Shown here: piece by piece, positions 36,834 to 46,239 of the stretch
Position numbering within the stretch: position 1 is the first letter of the stretch
How the letters are laid out: each line of letters begins with the position of its first letter
NCBI GenBank assembly: GCA_947629455.1
Contig: CANRDT010000002.1
Coordinates: 84,079-148,078, forward strand
Origin: an uncultured Ruminococcus sp.
Lineage (GTDB): Bacteria; Bacillota; Clostridia; Oscillospirales; Ruminococcaceae
Reading direction: 5' to 3'
DNA: 64,000 nucleotides
Notes under the pieces: generated by a model
What the model was told of the DNA's origin: nothing
Databases searched by the model: none
Seen by the model: only the letters and a program-made list of their open reading frames with translations
Made by a program: the position numbers and the translations under genes

Positions 36834-37964
36834 TTACTTAATTTTACACAATGATTTTTGTGCATCTTTAATAAATTCAAACAGAGAATCCACATCAGCG
36901 AGAGTATTTGAGCTGTCAAAGCTGATCCGCAGCACGCAATCCCGGTGTTCCTGCGGTATCTTAAACTCCCTGATAACGGCACTTTTCTTTCCCTTCGAGC
37001 AAGCCGAACCGCTTGAAACATAGACTTCTCTTTCTTCGAGAAAATGCAGCAGCACTTCTGATTTAAGACCTTCGACCGCGATTATCGAAACGTAGGGGGA
37101 ACAGTCGCCGTCCGAATAGAGATACACCCCGGGGGTATTTTCGCAATGGTGTGCAAGATGAGTTCTGAGCTGCGACACTTTTTGGTATCTCTCTGAAATA
37201 TCGGCAGAATACCTATCGACGGCGGCGCCGAATCCGCAGATAAGCGGCACCGATTCCGTACCCGAACGCAGGCCTTTTTCCTGACCCCCTCCGCATATGT
37301 AGGGCGGTATATGCACGCCTTTTTTAACGATAAGAGCGCCTATTCCCTTTGGACCGTGTATCTTGTGCGCACTGACGGAGATCATATCCGCAAAAAGTTT
37401 TGGAAATTTTATCTTCAATTTCAGGTAGCCCTGAACGCAGTCGCAGTGAGTAAGCACTCGCGGAAATTTTTTCTTTATCGCCGAAAAAGCTTTTTCGATC
37501 GGGAGAACACGCCCCGTTTCGTTATTTACAAGCATTGTGGTAACAAGGCAGGTATTGTCGTCCACTGCGGAAACTATCGACTCGGCGGAAATAATACCGT
37601 TTGCGTCGGGTGCGATCCTCACAACGTCGAATCCTCTTTCCTCCAGACGATCGCAGCAGACCGCGACGGACGGGTGCTCGACGGTAGTGGTGACGATTTT
37701 TTTCTTATGCCTGCCCACGGAATTGGCTGCGCCGAAGATAGCAGTATTGTTGCTTTCGGTAGCGCAGGAAGTGAAAAAAACCTCCTCGGGAGAAGCTCCG
37801 ACGGAACGCGCAATACTTTCACGAGCGGAAGAGATCAATTTTTCAGCCCTAAAACCCAGACTGTGAAGTGAGGACGGATTTCCGAACATTTCAAGTCCTT
37901 GCATAACTGCCGCGCACGCCTCTTCGCAAGGTTTTGTAGTAGCGGCATTATCCAGATAAATCAA
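36834..37964 (-). CDS. Cysteine desulfurase (NifS/IscS type, ThiI partner)
   Basis: A PLP enzyme that takes sulfur from cysteine. Seen: MIYLDNAATTKP, TSCATESNNTAIFGA, LVNNETGRVLP, the PLP lysine in SAHKIHGPKGIGAL and the catalytic Cys in SSGSACSKGK. The 376-residue length and position directly upstream of thiI (80-base gap) are typical of the dedicated desulfurase that loads ThiI. The start is a TTG at 37962-37964 with GAAAGGATG upstream; a good promoter is at 38001-38029. Confidence 0.93.
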   Translation of the reverse strand: MIYLDNAATTKPCEEACAAVMQGLEMFGNPSSLHSLGFRAEKLISSARESIARSVGASPEEVFFTSCATESNNTAIFGAANSVGRHKKKIVTTTVEHPSVAVCCDRLEERGFDVVRIAPDANGIISAESIVSAVDDNTCLVTTMLVNNETGRVLPIEKAFSAIKKKFPRVLTHCDCVQGYLKLKIKFPKLFADMISVSAHKIHGPKGIGALIVKKGVHIPPYICGGGQEKGLRSGTESVPLICGFGAAVDRYSADISERYQKVSQLRTHLAHHCENTPGVYLYSDGDCSPYVSIIAVEGLKSEVLLHFLEEREVYVSSGSACSKGKKSAVIREFKIPQEHRDCVLRISFDSSNTLADVDSLFEFIKDAQKSLCKIK

Positions 37965-38000
37965 AACTACACATCCTTTCGGTCACAAATAACCATAATA

Positions 38001-38029
38001 AGTATATCACAAAATCGCAGTCATTGCAA
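38001..38029 (-). promoter_or_regulatory. Promoter of the desulfurase-thiI operon
   Basis: TTGCAA (38024-38029) and TATACT (38001-38006) on the minus strand with 17-base spacing. Confidence 0.75.
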
Positions 38030-38119
38030 GTGCCGCAGCGGCTGACATTGAGATTTTAATAAAAAACGTGCCATATATTTTAAAGGCGAAAAATATATCT
38101 TAAAATTTTCAAAAGTATA

Positions 38120-38148
38120 TTGAAATTCTGTTCAGAATGTAGTATAAT
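38120..38148 (+). promoter_or_regulatory. Promoter with an operator-like palindrome in the spacer
   Basis: TTGAAA (38120-38125) and TATAAT (38143-38148) are 17 bases apart. The spacer contains the palindrome ATTCTG-TT-CAGAAT (38125-38138), well placed for a repressor of the small gene downstream. Confidence 0.75.
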
Positions 38149-38176
38149 AAATAAAGCAAACAAAGGAGGCAAAATT

Positions 38177-38371
38177 ATGAGAAAGACATTTTACATAACA
38201 AAAAGCTCTGAGGAACATTCGGATAATGAGGGTCATACCGTTCCCGATACGGATAAGTTCCGTCAGATACAAAAGCTCAACGAGCTGATCTCAGACGGCT
38301 GGATCATCAAGGATTTCTCATCGGAAAAGTGCAGTTCGTACTTTATTCTTGAAAAACCTGATCGTCAGTAA
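38177..38371 (+). CDS. Small conserved-looking protein, DUF4177-like
   Basis: A 64-residue protein with AAAGGAGG at 38162-38169 and a strong promoter, so it is very probably expressed. The pattern KLNELISDGWIIKDFSSEKCSSYFILEK resembles DUF4177 and related small proteins (L-N-x-L-x-x-x-G-W then beta strands); function unknown. No signal peptide or membrane segment. The frame is open upstream to 38120, inside the promoter, so the ATG at 38177 is the correct start. Confidence 0.8.
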   Translation: MRKTFYITKSSEEHSDNEGHTVPDTDKFRQIQKLNELISDGWIIKDFSSEKCSSYFILEKPDRQ

Positions 38372-38558
38372 ATTCGGTTTGATTTTCATTTTATTTTGAA
38401 AATTTTCACACGGATTTACGGCATTAATTTTATTATTTTTATACATTTTTCAGCGAATTTAATTTGCAGATACCGCGCAGATACGCAGTATTTTACACGC
38501 ATTTTTTGAATTTATATGCAATTAAGTATCTAAATTAAGCGAAATTATATTTCAATAA

Positions 38559-38575
38559 AAATTCAGTCTGAATTT
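38559..38575. promoter_or_regulatory. Palindrome upstream of the rubredoxin gene
   Basis: A perfect 17-base palindrome AAATTCAG-T-CTGAATTT ends 21 bases before the start codon. It resembles the ATTCTG/CAGAAT site at 38125-38138. The rest of the 38372-38595 gap is AT-rich with nothing else recognisable. Confidence 0.5.
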
Positions 38576-38595
38576 GTCAGAACGGAGGTAATTTT

Positions 38596-39201
38596 ATGGA
38601 TAACAAGGCTATGTATAAAATATCATACGGCTTATATGTGCTTACCGCGCGCTGCGGAAGTTTTTCAAACGGCTGTATAATCAACACGCTTTCTCAGGTG
38701 ACAAGCTCGCCGAACCGAGTTTCTATAACCGTCAACAAGACGGATTATACCCACTATCTCATTTCGCAGAGCGGAAAATTCAATGTGTCGGTCATTGACG
38801 AGAGCGCAGACTTTGAGCTTTTCAGGCGGTTCGGATTTTCAACGGGCAGGTGGGAAAATAAATTCTACAGATTCACCTCTATCCGCGCCGAAAACGGCAT
38901 ACCCTATGTGAGCGGCAGCACCTGCGCTTATTTCTGCTGTAAGGTGGTGCGCACCATTGATCTCGGCACGCATACAATGTTTATTGCCGATGTGGAGGAC
39001 TGCAAAACGCTGTCGGATAAACGTCCGATGACCTATGACTATTATCACGCAAACGTCAAGCCTAAACCCAAGCCGAAATCGGACAGCGGCGCGGAAAAAT
39101 GGGTATGCAATATCTGCGGATATATCTATGAGGGAGCTTTGCCTGCGGATTTTATCTGCCCCGTATGCAAGCACGGCGCGGCGGATTTTTCAAGGCTGTG
39201 A
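38596..39201 (+). CDS. High-molecular-weight rubredoxin (flavin reductase-like domain fused to rubredoxin)
   Basis: Residues 1-155 form an FMN-binding flavin-reductase-like split barrel (SYGLYVLTARCGSFSNGCIINTLSQVTSSPNRVSITVNK). After a Lys/Pro linker, a C-terminal rubredoxin follows with its four Cys in CNICGYIYEG and ICPVCKHG. This is the layout of Hrb proteins, which pass electrons from NADH:rubredoxin reductase to flavodiiron proteins and help anaerobes remove oxygen or NO. AACGGAGG supports the start. It is a single gene with its own upstream palindrome. The partner enzymes are not in the window. Confidence 0.92.
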   Translation: MDNKAMYKISYGLYVLTARCGSFSNGCIINTLSQVTSSPNRVSITVNKTDYTHYLISQSGKFNVSVIDESADFELFRRFGFSTGRWENKFYRFTSIRAENGIPYVSGSTCAYFCCKVVRTIDLGTHTMFIADVEDCKTLSDKRPMTYDYYHANVKPKPKPKSDSGAEKWVCNICGYIYEGALPADFICPVCKHGAADFSRL

Positions 39202-39265
39202 GCTGCGGCAAGTATCCAAATTTTTGTACATATAAATGACATTTTAATATAAAGGAGTTAAAATT

Positions 39266-40792
39266 ATGGCTTATGTAATCGGAGTAGACTGCGGTACAAG
39301 CGGTACGAAAACGGTACTTTTTGATGAAAGCGGCGCGGTCATAGCGTCTAAGACGATCGAGTACCCGATGTATCAGCCGAAAAACGGCTATGCGGAACAG
39401 GAACCCGCTCACTGGGCGGACGCTATGATCGGGACGATCAAGGCGGTTATGGCGCAGAGCGGCGTCAACAAGACTGACGTAAAAGGTATCGGAATTTCCG
39501 GTCAGATGCACGGTCTTGTAATGCTTGACGGCGAAGGACACGTGCTGAGAAGATCTATCATCTGGTGCGATCAGCGGACGGCAGCCGAGGTCGAAGAAAT
39601 GAACGAGAAGATCGGCAGAGAAAAGCTTATAGAAATAACCGCCAATCCTGCTCTTACCGGCTGGACAGCCGCAAAGATCCTCTGGGTGAAAAACAACGAG
39701 CCTGAAATATTTGAAAAGTGCAGACACATTCTTCTTCCCAAGGATTACCTGAGATACGTCCTCACGGGCGAATTTGCGACAGAGGTTTCCGACGCGTCGG
39801 GTATGCAGCTCCTTGACGTTCCAAACCGCTGTTGGTCGGAAGAGATCTGCGGCAAGCTGGGGATAGATATGTCAATGCTCGGCAAGGTTTACGAATCCTG
39901 CGAAGTCACGGGCGTTCTCACCGCAAAAATGGCTGACGAGCTCGGTCTTTGCGAAGGCACTATCGTCGTGGGCGGCGCAGGCGACAATGCGGCTGCCGCT
40001 ATCGGTACGGGAGTCTGCGAGGACGGAAAAGCATTCACGACTATCGGAACTTCAGGAGTTGTTTTTGCGCACACCTCCGCGATCTCGATCGACCCCAAGG
40101 GCAGAGTACACACCTGCTGCGCGGCTGTTCCCGGAGCGTGGCACGTTATGGGAGTTACGCAGGGCGCAGGACTTTCTCTGAAATGGTTCAGGGACAATTT
40201 CTGTCTGTCGGAAAAGGAAACCGCGAAATATATGGGCGTGGACGAGTACTACCTGATGGACAAAGAGGCTGCGACTGTGGAAGTCGGCTCGAACAGGCTG
40301 CTTTACCTGCCGTATCTTATGGGTGAAAGAACGCCTCATCTCGACCCTGACGCAAGGGGCGTATTCTTCGGTTTATCGGCTATGCACACAAAGAAAGAGA
40401 TGCTCCGCGCGGTAATGGAGGGCGTTTCGTACTCGCTGCGCGACTGCGTGGAAGTATTCAGAGAAATGGACATAAACGTTTCGGATATGATGGCTTGCGG
40501 CGGCGGCGGAACTTCCGCACTCTGGCGCTCTATGCTGGCGGACTTATACTCCTGCCCCGTTAAAACGGTGACTTCAAAGCAGGGTCCCGCGCTTGGCGTT
40601 GCGCTGCTTGCTCTTACGGGTGCAGGTATCTATTCAAGCGTTCCCGAGGCGTGCGCGGCTGTTGTCAAGACCGATAAGATACAGCAGCCCGATCCCGAAA
40701 ATGTTCCTCAGTATGAAAAGTACTATCAGCTTTACCGTGAAATATATCCGGCTCTCAAGGCTGAATTTGCAAAGCTTGCCTCGCTCGATTGA
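39266..40792 (+). CDS. xylB: Xylulokinase
   Basis: Phosphorylates D-xylulose to feed the pentose phosphate pathway. The 508-residue FGGY kinase has VIGVDCGTSGTKTVLFDESG, GISGQMHGLVMLD (the MHG motif is typical of XylB), ADELGLCEGTIVVGGAGDNAAAAIG with the catalytic Asp, and MACGGGGTSALWRSMLADLY. AAAGGAG precedes the ATG. No xylose isomerase or transporter gene is adjacent, so it is an isolated sugar kinase here. Terminator at 40815-40846. Confidence 0.94.
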   Translation: MAYVIGVDCGTSGTKTVLFDESGAVIASKTIEYPMYQPKNGYAEQEPAHWADAMIGTIKAVMAQSGVNKTDVKGIGISGQMHGLVMLDGEGHVLRRSIIWCDQRTAAEVEEMNEKIGREKLIEITANPALTGWTAAKILWVKNNEPEIFEKCRHILLPKDYLRYVLTGEFATEVSDASGMQLLDVPNRCWSEEICGKLGIDMSMLGKVYESCEVTGVLTAKMADELGLCEGTIVVGGAGDNAAAAIGTGVCEDGKAFTTIGTSGVVFAHTSAISIDPKGRVHTCCAAVPGAWHVMGVTQGAGLSLKWFRDNFCLSEKETAKYMGVDEYYLMDKEAATVEVGSNRLLYLPYLMGERTPHLDPDARGVFFGLSAMHTKKEMLRAVMEGVSYSLRDCVEVFREMDINVSDMMACGGGGTSALWRSMLADLYSCPVKTVTSKQGPALGVALLALTGAGIYSSVPEACAAVVKTDKIQQPDPENVPQYEKYYQLYREIYPALKAEFAKLASLD

Positions 40793-40814
40793 ATCGTGTT
40801 CTAAAACAGTACAT

Positions 40815-40846
40815 AAAAACGGACAGATCACCTCTGCCCGTTTTTT
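40815..40846 (+). terminator. Terminator of xylB
   Basis: AAAACGG-A-CAGA pairs with TCTG-C-CCGTTTT (one mismatch), followed by a T run. Confidence 0.88.
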
Positions 40847-40964
40847 ATTTAAGTTTATTTCATATCACAAATATCAGAAATTTCAGATACTCGGCAAGAA
40901 AAAATTTAATGAAAATATTTTTAGTAACATAATTATATTTTGCAAAGAAAATAACACCAAAACA

Positions 40965-40997
40965 GGCTGTTACTCCCCATATGTGGGAATAACAGCC
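40965..40997 (-). terminator. Hairpin after ftsH, probable terminator
   Basis: GGCTGTTA and TAACAGCC enclose TCCC/GGGA, a strong stem 40 bases past the ftsH stop. On the minus strand it is followed by the T-rich TGTTTTGGTGTTATTTT. Confidence 0.65.
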
Positions 40998-41037
40998 CGA
41001 AATGTTATATATTCCAAAATTTGATTTGCGCGGATAC

Positions 41038-42972
41038 TCAGCCGTTTTCGCCGTTTTCTCCGCTTTCGGAAATATCGGCATTATCGGCAATATAGGGATC
41101 ATCGACAGTTTCCGTCGGAATCTCCAGCTCGCCTTTCATAAGCTTTTCAAACTTTACGCCGTCAATCTTCTCATGCTCCATAAGATAATGCGCTATCTGA
41201 TGCAGCTTGTCGATATGCTCTCTCAGCAGCTTTTCAGCCTTTTCAAAAGCGTCCTCAACTATCGAGCGTATCTCGTTGTCGATCTCGGCTGCAACATTTT
41301 CGGAATACTCGGGCGTATTGCCGTAGTCCCTGCCGAGGAACACCTCGTGCTCTCCCCTGCCGTATACTACCGGTCCGAGATTGTCGCTGAAACCGTATCT
41401 CGTCACCATATTCCTTGCAGTAGCGGTGGCTCGTTCGAGATCGTTTGACGCACCTGTGGAAATATCGTCCAGAATGATCTTTTCGGCAACGCGTCCGCCA
41501 AGCAGAACGATAATATTTTCCGCCATTTCACGCTTGCTGACGTAGGATTTATCCTTTTCGGGCAGGCTCATCGTAAATCCGCCCGCCTGACCTCTCGGTA
41601 TGATAGATACCTGATGAACTTTATCCTGAGTATCGCAGAAATAGGTGCAGACCGCGTGACCGCCCTCGTGATACGCCGTCAGACGTTTTTCGTCCTCCGT
41701 TACCACTCTTGACTTCTTTTCGGGACCTGCCACTACCTTTATGGACGCCTCTTCCATTTCCTCTTTGGTGATAGCCTTGCGGTTCTTGCGCGCGGCAAGC
41801 AGCGACGCCTCGTTTACAAGGTTTTCCAGATCTGCTCCCGTGAATCCTACGGTGGACTTTGCGATAGTCGCAAGATCGACATCGGGAGCAAGCGGCTTGT
41901 TCCTTGTGTGGACTTTGAGTATCTCTTCCCTGCCCTTTACGTCGGGATAACCGACAAGCACCTGTCTGTCAAAACGTCCCGGACGGAGCAGCGCCGGATC
42001 GAGAATATCGCGGCGGTTGGTAGCAGCCATAACTATCACCGATTCGTTGTCCTCAAAACCGTCCATTTCGACCAGAAGTTGGTTAAGTGTCTGTTCTCTT
42101 TCATCGTGACCGCCGCCGAGACCCGTTCCTCTCTGACGGCCTACCGCGTCGATCTCGTCTATAAATATGATCGACGGAGCGTTTTTCTTAGCCTGTTCAA
42201 ACAGATCGCGGACACGGCTCGCGCCTACGCCGACAAACATTTCCACGAAATCCGAACCCGATATAGAGAAAAACGGAACGTTTGCCTCGCCTGCAACGGC
42301 TCTTGCCAGCAGAGTTTTACCTGTTCCCGGAGGTCCAAGCAGCAGAACGCCCTTGGGCACTCTCGCGCCGATCTCGCTGTACTTCTTGTTGTCTTTAAGG
42401 AAGTCCACGATCTCGCGCAGCTCTTCTTTCTCCTCGTCCGCGCCTGCCACATCGTCAAAGGTGGCTTTTTTACTGCTCGGGACTTGTCTTGCATTCGTCT
42501 TTCCGAAACTCGACATCTTTCCGCCGCCTGCGCTGCGCATCATATACACAAAGAAGAATATCATAACGCCCAGCATAAGCAGAGTTGGTATCAGATTCAG
42601 CCAGAAACTGTTGTCCGAAATGGGTATAAGGTTATACACCAACGGTTCATCGGGATATTTCTCATCATATTTTTTGCGGTAATTCTCCGCGTCCTCACCG
42701 CCAAGTACCTCCTCGGCAAAGAGCGACACGTTCGGAACGGTATAATTTACCTGTTCCTGAGAACCCCTCAGCTGATAGACGAGTTTTCCCGAACCGAGAT
42801 CGAGCTCGAAGTATGAAACCTCCAGCTGATCGAAATACCGCATTACTTCGGAATACTTCTTGTCAGACTTGTTTGAGCTCATTGTAGTGAGCATATAGAC
42901 CAGACCGCCCAGCACCACTACCGAAACGATCAGATATATTATCAAGGACTTTCCGCCACCGTTATTCTTCAA
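41038..42972 (-). CDS. ftsH: ATP-dependent zinc metalloprotease FtsH
   Basis: Membrane-bound AAA protease for quality control. Two membrane helices ([19 protein letters not shown] near residue 20, [19 protein letters not shown] near residue 125) flank an extracellular part; then Walker [14 protein letters not shown], Walker [34 protein letters not shown] and the zinc motif HEGGH (usually HEAGH). The last residues are rich in Glu, Asn and Gly. The start is TTG 42970-42972 behind AAAAGG; an ATG just upstream reads ATG-GAT-TGA and stops at once. Last gene of the rnj-gdpP-rplI-dnaB-tilS-ftsH series. Confidence 0.96.
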   Translation of the reverse strand: MKNNGGGKSLIIYLIVSVVVLGGLVYMLTTMSSNKSDKKYSEVMRYFDQLEVSYFELDLGSGKLVYQLRGSQEQVNYTVPNVSLFAEEVLGGEDAENYRKKYDEKYPDEPLVYNLIPISDNSFWLNLIPTLLMLGVMIFFFVYMMRSAGGGKMSSFGKTNARQVPSSKKATFDDVAGADEEKEELREIVDFLKDNKKYSEIGARVPKGVLLLGPPGTGKTLLARAVAGEANVPFFSISGSDFVEMFVGVGASRVRDLFEQAKKNAPSIIFIDEIDAVGRQRGTGLGGGHDEREQTLNQLLVEMDGFEDNESVIVMAATNRRDILDPALLRPGRFDRQVLVGYPDVKGREEILKVHTRNKPLAPDVDLATIAKSTVGFTGADLENLVNEASLLAARKNRKAITKEEMEEASIKVVAGPEKKSRVVTEDEKRLTAYHEGGHAVCTYFCDTQDKVHQVSIIPRGQAGGFTMSLPEKDKSYVSKREMAENIIVLLGGRVAEKIILDDISTGASNDLERATATARNMVTRYGFSDNLGPVVYGRGEHEVFLGRDYGNTPEYSENVAAEIDNEIRSIVEDAFEKAEKLLREHIDKLHQIAHYLMEHEKIDGVKFEKLMKGELEIPTETVDDPYIADNADISESGENGENG

Positions 42973-43043
42973 TCCATCACGACCTTTTGTTATTTTTTAT
43001 GTTTTGACCTGCACTATTAATATATGCCATATATGTGACAGTT

Positions 43044-44360
43044 TTATGATATTTCACAGCACAGCAGCCGCCTTGTGTTTTCGTCGGGACTTACGCGCTG
43101 CGCAATGCCGATATTTTCAATATAAAACAATCCTTCGCCGTCGGCAAGCATAACCGTATGATCCCGGTTTTCTTCGGCAACATTGGCGCCCAGCAGCTTT
43201 TTCACGGAGGAGGTATGTTCTCTCCCCGCAAGCTTTATCCTGTCGCCGCCGCGCCTGTTGCGCAAAAAAATCTCACCTTTTATTTTATCATAATCCGCAA
43301 TGCAATTTGCAAACTTTTTGTGAATATTATTAAGATTTTGCAAATTTTCGGAAATTGTCAGCCTCACGTTTCTGCCGAGAAAATCATACGCCGTGTTTAT
43401 TTTTGCCTGAATACATATTTCTTTATTCATTCCCGGCTGAAAATCGGTTATCCTGAAATATCCTCCGCTGCAAACGGCATACATTTTCCCGGGAAGGCTT
43501 TCCCTGCCGCCGTTTCTGACGACCTCCGCGGCACGCGCCACGCTTTCGGAGGAATACGGCGTTCCCTTTTCGGACATTATCCTTACGACCGCCCGATCGA
43601 GCAGCGCAGGGTCTGCGGAGGCGAGAACATCGGCGCGGAATCTGCCGTCTCCCACAGCTGCCGTCCTGTAAAGCTCATCGGCTGCCCTTTCAAGAAAAAA
43701 TCCGTCCCGTAAAAGCTGTTCCCTTGCCGATCTGAAATTGTCAAGCGCGGCGGAGTTAAGTTCTTCAAGCACGGGGATAACTATATTTCTTATCTTATTG
43801 CGCGAAAATGCGTTTTCAAGATTAGTTGAATCGACCACCCAGTCCTGACCCTGTCCGACAAGAAAATCCTCTATCTCGCGGCGCGTGCAGTCGATAAGGG
43901 GGCGTATTATATTTCCCCTCACCGCAGGGATACCGCACAGCCCCCGTATACCCGTTCCTCGGGCGAGATTGAACAGCGCAGTTTCAAGGCTGTCCGAAAG
44001 GGTATGGGCGGTAGCGATCTTATCGGCTCGTATCTGCGAAAAGAAACGATAACGCAGCTCCCTCGCGCCCTCCTCGCAGGAAAGGGAATTTTCACGGCAG
44101 AACTTCGCGACGTCCTCGCGGCGGACGGTGAGTTTTACCCCCAGACGGCTGCACAGATCTTCGCAGAAACGCTGATCGCGGTCGCTTTCCTCTCCCCTCA
44201 GACAGTGGTTTAAATGACAGGCGACTACGCGGCAGCCGAGCTTTTGCAGACACAAAAGAAGGCTGACGCTGTCCGCACCTCCGGAAAGGCAGCACAGGAC
44301 AGTATCGCCCTCGCTAATCATATTATATTTTTCAATAGTATTTTTAACCTTTTCAAGCAT
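43044..44360 (-). CDS. tilS: tRNA(Ile)-lysidine synthase
   Basis: TilS modifies C34 of the tRNA that reads AUA. The 438-residue protein has the N-type PP-loop LCCLSGGADSVSLLL, VVACHLNHCLRGEESDRDQRFCEDLC, ATAHTLSDSLETALFNLARGTGIRGLCGI and a C-terminal TilS substrate-binding domain. It begins 1 base after the dnaB stop and precedes ftsH, a common tilS-ftsH pairing in Firmicutes. Confidence 0.94.
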   Translation of the reverse strand: MLEKVKNTIEKYNMISEGDTVLCCLSGGADSVSLLLCLQKLGCRVVACHLNHCLRGEESDRDQRFCEDLCSRLGVKLTVRREDVAKFCRENSLSCEEGARELRYRFFSQIRADKIATAHTLSDSLETALFNLARGTGIRGLCGIPAVRGNIIRPLIDCTRREIEDFLVGQGQDWVVDSTNLENAFSRNKIRNIVIPVLEELNSAALDNFRSAREQLLRDGFFLERAADELYRTAAVGDGRFRADVLASADPALLDRAVVRIMSEKGTPYSSESVARAAEVVRNGGRESLPGKMYAVCSGGYFRITDFQPGMNKEICIQAKINTAYDFLGRNVRLTISENLQNLNNIHKKFANCIADYDKIKGEIFLRNRRGGDRIKLAGREHTSSVKKLLGANVAEENRDHTVMLADGEGLFYIENIGIAQRVSPDENTRRLLCCEIS

Positions 44361-44361
44361 A

Positions 44362-45720
44362 CTATTCCGCTCCGAAATCCACGCCTCTGAACAGCGTATA
44401 TTCGCCGAGCCACGAAAGCTTTATCGTGTCGATCGTACCGTGACGGTTCTTTGCAACGATACACTCGGCGGAGCTTTTATCTCCCTCTTTATTATAATAC
44501 GCGTCGCGGTAGAGAAACAGAATTATATCCGCGTCCTGCTCGATAGAGCCGGATTCTCTCAGATCGGAAAGCATAGGACGCTTATCGTCACGCTTTTCCG
44601 AACTTCTCGTCAGCTGTGAAAGCGCAATGACAGGTACGTTCAACTCTTTAGCCATAAGCTTGAGCTGTCTTGTTATCTCGGATACCTCGGTAACACGATT
44701 ATTATGCTTGTTAGGCGAACTCATCAGCTGTAGATAGTCGATCACGACAAGTCCGAGATTTCTCATTCTGCGCAGCTTTGCTTTCATCTGAGGAACATTC
44801 GCGCTGCCGCTGTCGTCAAGGTAGATCGGCAGCTTTGAAAGTCTTTCCGTACCCTCGGCAAGCTTGATCCAGTCGTCGGCGTTTATCTTTCCCGAGCGCA
44901 GGCTGGTATTATTTACCATAGACTCCGATGAAAGCATACGCAAAGCAAGCTGTTCCTTACCCATTTCGAGCGAAAACATAACGACTTCTTTCATCGTCCT
45001 GCGGCACATATTCACCGCAATATTCGCAGCAAACGCGGTTTTTCCCACACCGGGACGAGCAGCTATGATTATCAGATCGGATTTATTAAGTCCCGTAATA
45101 ATATTATCGAGCTGAGAAAAACCCGTCCTTGCTCCCAGATACTTTTCCGACTCAGGACCGCTTATCTGCTGAAGATGATCGTAAGCGTCGATGATAACGC
45201 TGTCGATACGGCTGAGACCCTGTATATCCTTGCCCTGACGGATATCGTAAATCTTCTGTTCCGCATTATCGAGCATTGTACGGGAATCGACGTTGCCCTC
45301 TGCCGCAGTTTCAAGTATCTCGTCCGCAACGCTCATCAGCGCCCTGATATGGTACTTTTCTTCAATAATACGGCAGTAGCTTTCAATATTCGCCGTCGAT
45401 GGCACGCCCTCCATAAGTCCCGAAAGATAAGCTTTCGCCATAGCCGACGTCTCAAAAACTCCGGCAGTGACGGATTCGTCGATAACGGTAATTATATCCT
45501 CCGTCTGTGCGGTGGTGAACATTCTCATCATTATCGAAAAAAGCAGCTGATGCTGCGGTCTGTAGAAATATTCCGGACGGAGTATCTCGATGACCGACGG
45601 CAGCACTTCGGGCGCAAGCAGAACGCCGCCCAGCACCGCCTGTTCCGCCTCGAGAGAATAGGGCAGCTCGCGTCCCAGAATTTCGGTCAATCTCGTTGTA
45701 CTGCGATCATTCAATGCCAT
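44362..45720 (-). CDS. dnaB: Replicative DNA helicase
   Basis: Hexameric helicase of the replication fork. The 452-residue protein has an N-terminal helical domain (LPYSLEAEQAVLGGVLL), a linker, and the RecA-like C-terminal domain with Walker A ARPGVGKTAFAANIA, Walker B LVVIDYLQLMSS, ALSQLTRSSEKR and DLRESGSIEQDADIILFLYR. It follows rplI by 57 bases; rplI-dnaB is a conserved pair. No intein is present. Confidence 0.96.
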   Translation of the reverse strand: MALNDRSTTRLTEILGRELPYSLEAEQAVLGGVLLAPEVLPSVIEILRPEYFYRPQHQLLFSIMMRMFTTAQTEDIITVIDESVTAGVFETSAMAKAYLSGLMEGVPSTANIESYCRIIEEKYHIRALMSVADEILETAAEGNVDSRTMLDNAEQKIYDIRQGKDIQGLSRIDSVIIDAYDHLQQISGPESEKYLGARTGFSQLDNIITGLNKSDLIIIAARPGVGKTAFAANIAVNMCRRTMKEVVMFSLEMGKEQLALRMLSSESMVNNTSLRSGKINADDWIKLAEGTERLSKLPIYLDDSGSANVPQMKAKLRRMRNLGLVVIDYLQLMSSPNKHNNRVTEVSEITRQLKLMAKELNVPVIALSQLTRSSEKRDDKRPMLSDLRESGSIEQDADIILFLYRDAYYNKEGDKSSAECIVAKNRHGTIDTIKLSWLGEYTLFRGVDFGAE

Positions 45721-45777
45721 AACCTCCGCTCCGAAGAGCCGCTCCTTTCTCTTAAAATGCGGTGTGCCGTCAGGCGG

Positions 45778-46224
45778 TTACTCCTCGACGACTTTTACCT
45801 TTACGGTGCAGGAAACTCCCTGCGTCATTTTGATAACGGCTGAAAAATCACCAAAGCTCTTGATCTCGCCGTTTATATTCACTTTCTTCTTGTCGATATT
45901 CTTAGAATACTGCGCCTTGACCGCGTCCGCGATCATCGCACCCGTGACCGCACCGAACAGCTTTCCGCCCTGACCGGCTTTCGCGCGGATAACGACTTCC
46001 TTTCCCTCGAGAGCCGCGGCTGTCTGTTCATTCTCCGCCTTTTCAACGTCGAGCTTATGCTGAGCGGACGCTTTCTTTCCGGCAAGATCGTTAAGATTCT
46101 TTGCGTTTGCCTCTACCGCCAGACCGCGCGCCAGCAGATAATTCCTTGCATATCCGTCCGCGACATTGAGAGTATCCCCCGCTTTGCCCGAACCTTTTAC
46201 ATCTTTTAAAAGAATAACTTTCAT
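45778..46224 (-). CDS. rplI: 50S ribosomal protein L9
   Basis: The 148-residue L9 has the N-terminal RNA-binding domain [37 protein letters not shown], the long central helix and the C-terminal domain. The frame opens at 46233 but AAAGGA abuts that ATG; the ATG at 46224 has normal spacing and the standard MKVILL start. It is 15 bases after gdpP, a conserved gdpP-rplI-dnaB order in Firmicutes. Confidence 0.96.
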   Translation of the reverse strand: MKVILLKDVKGSGKAGDTLNVADGYARNYLLARGLAVEANAKNLNDLAGKKASAQHKLDVEKAENEQTAAALEGKEVVIRAKAGQGGKLFGAVTGAMIADAVKAQYSKNIDKKKVNINGEIKSFGDFSAVIKMTQGVSCTVKVKVVEE

Positions 46225-46239
46225 AAGATACATTCCTTT

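Noticed and set aside
42970..42980. ATG-GAT-TGA just before ftsH as a regulatory mini-gene
   Set aside because: A start-stop of two codons overlapping the TTG start is easily due to chance; no other evidence for translation control.
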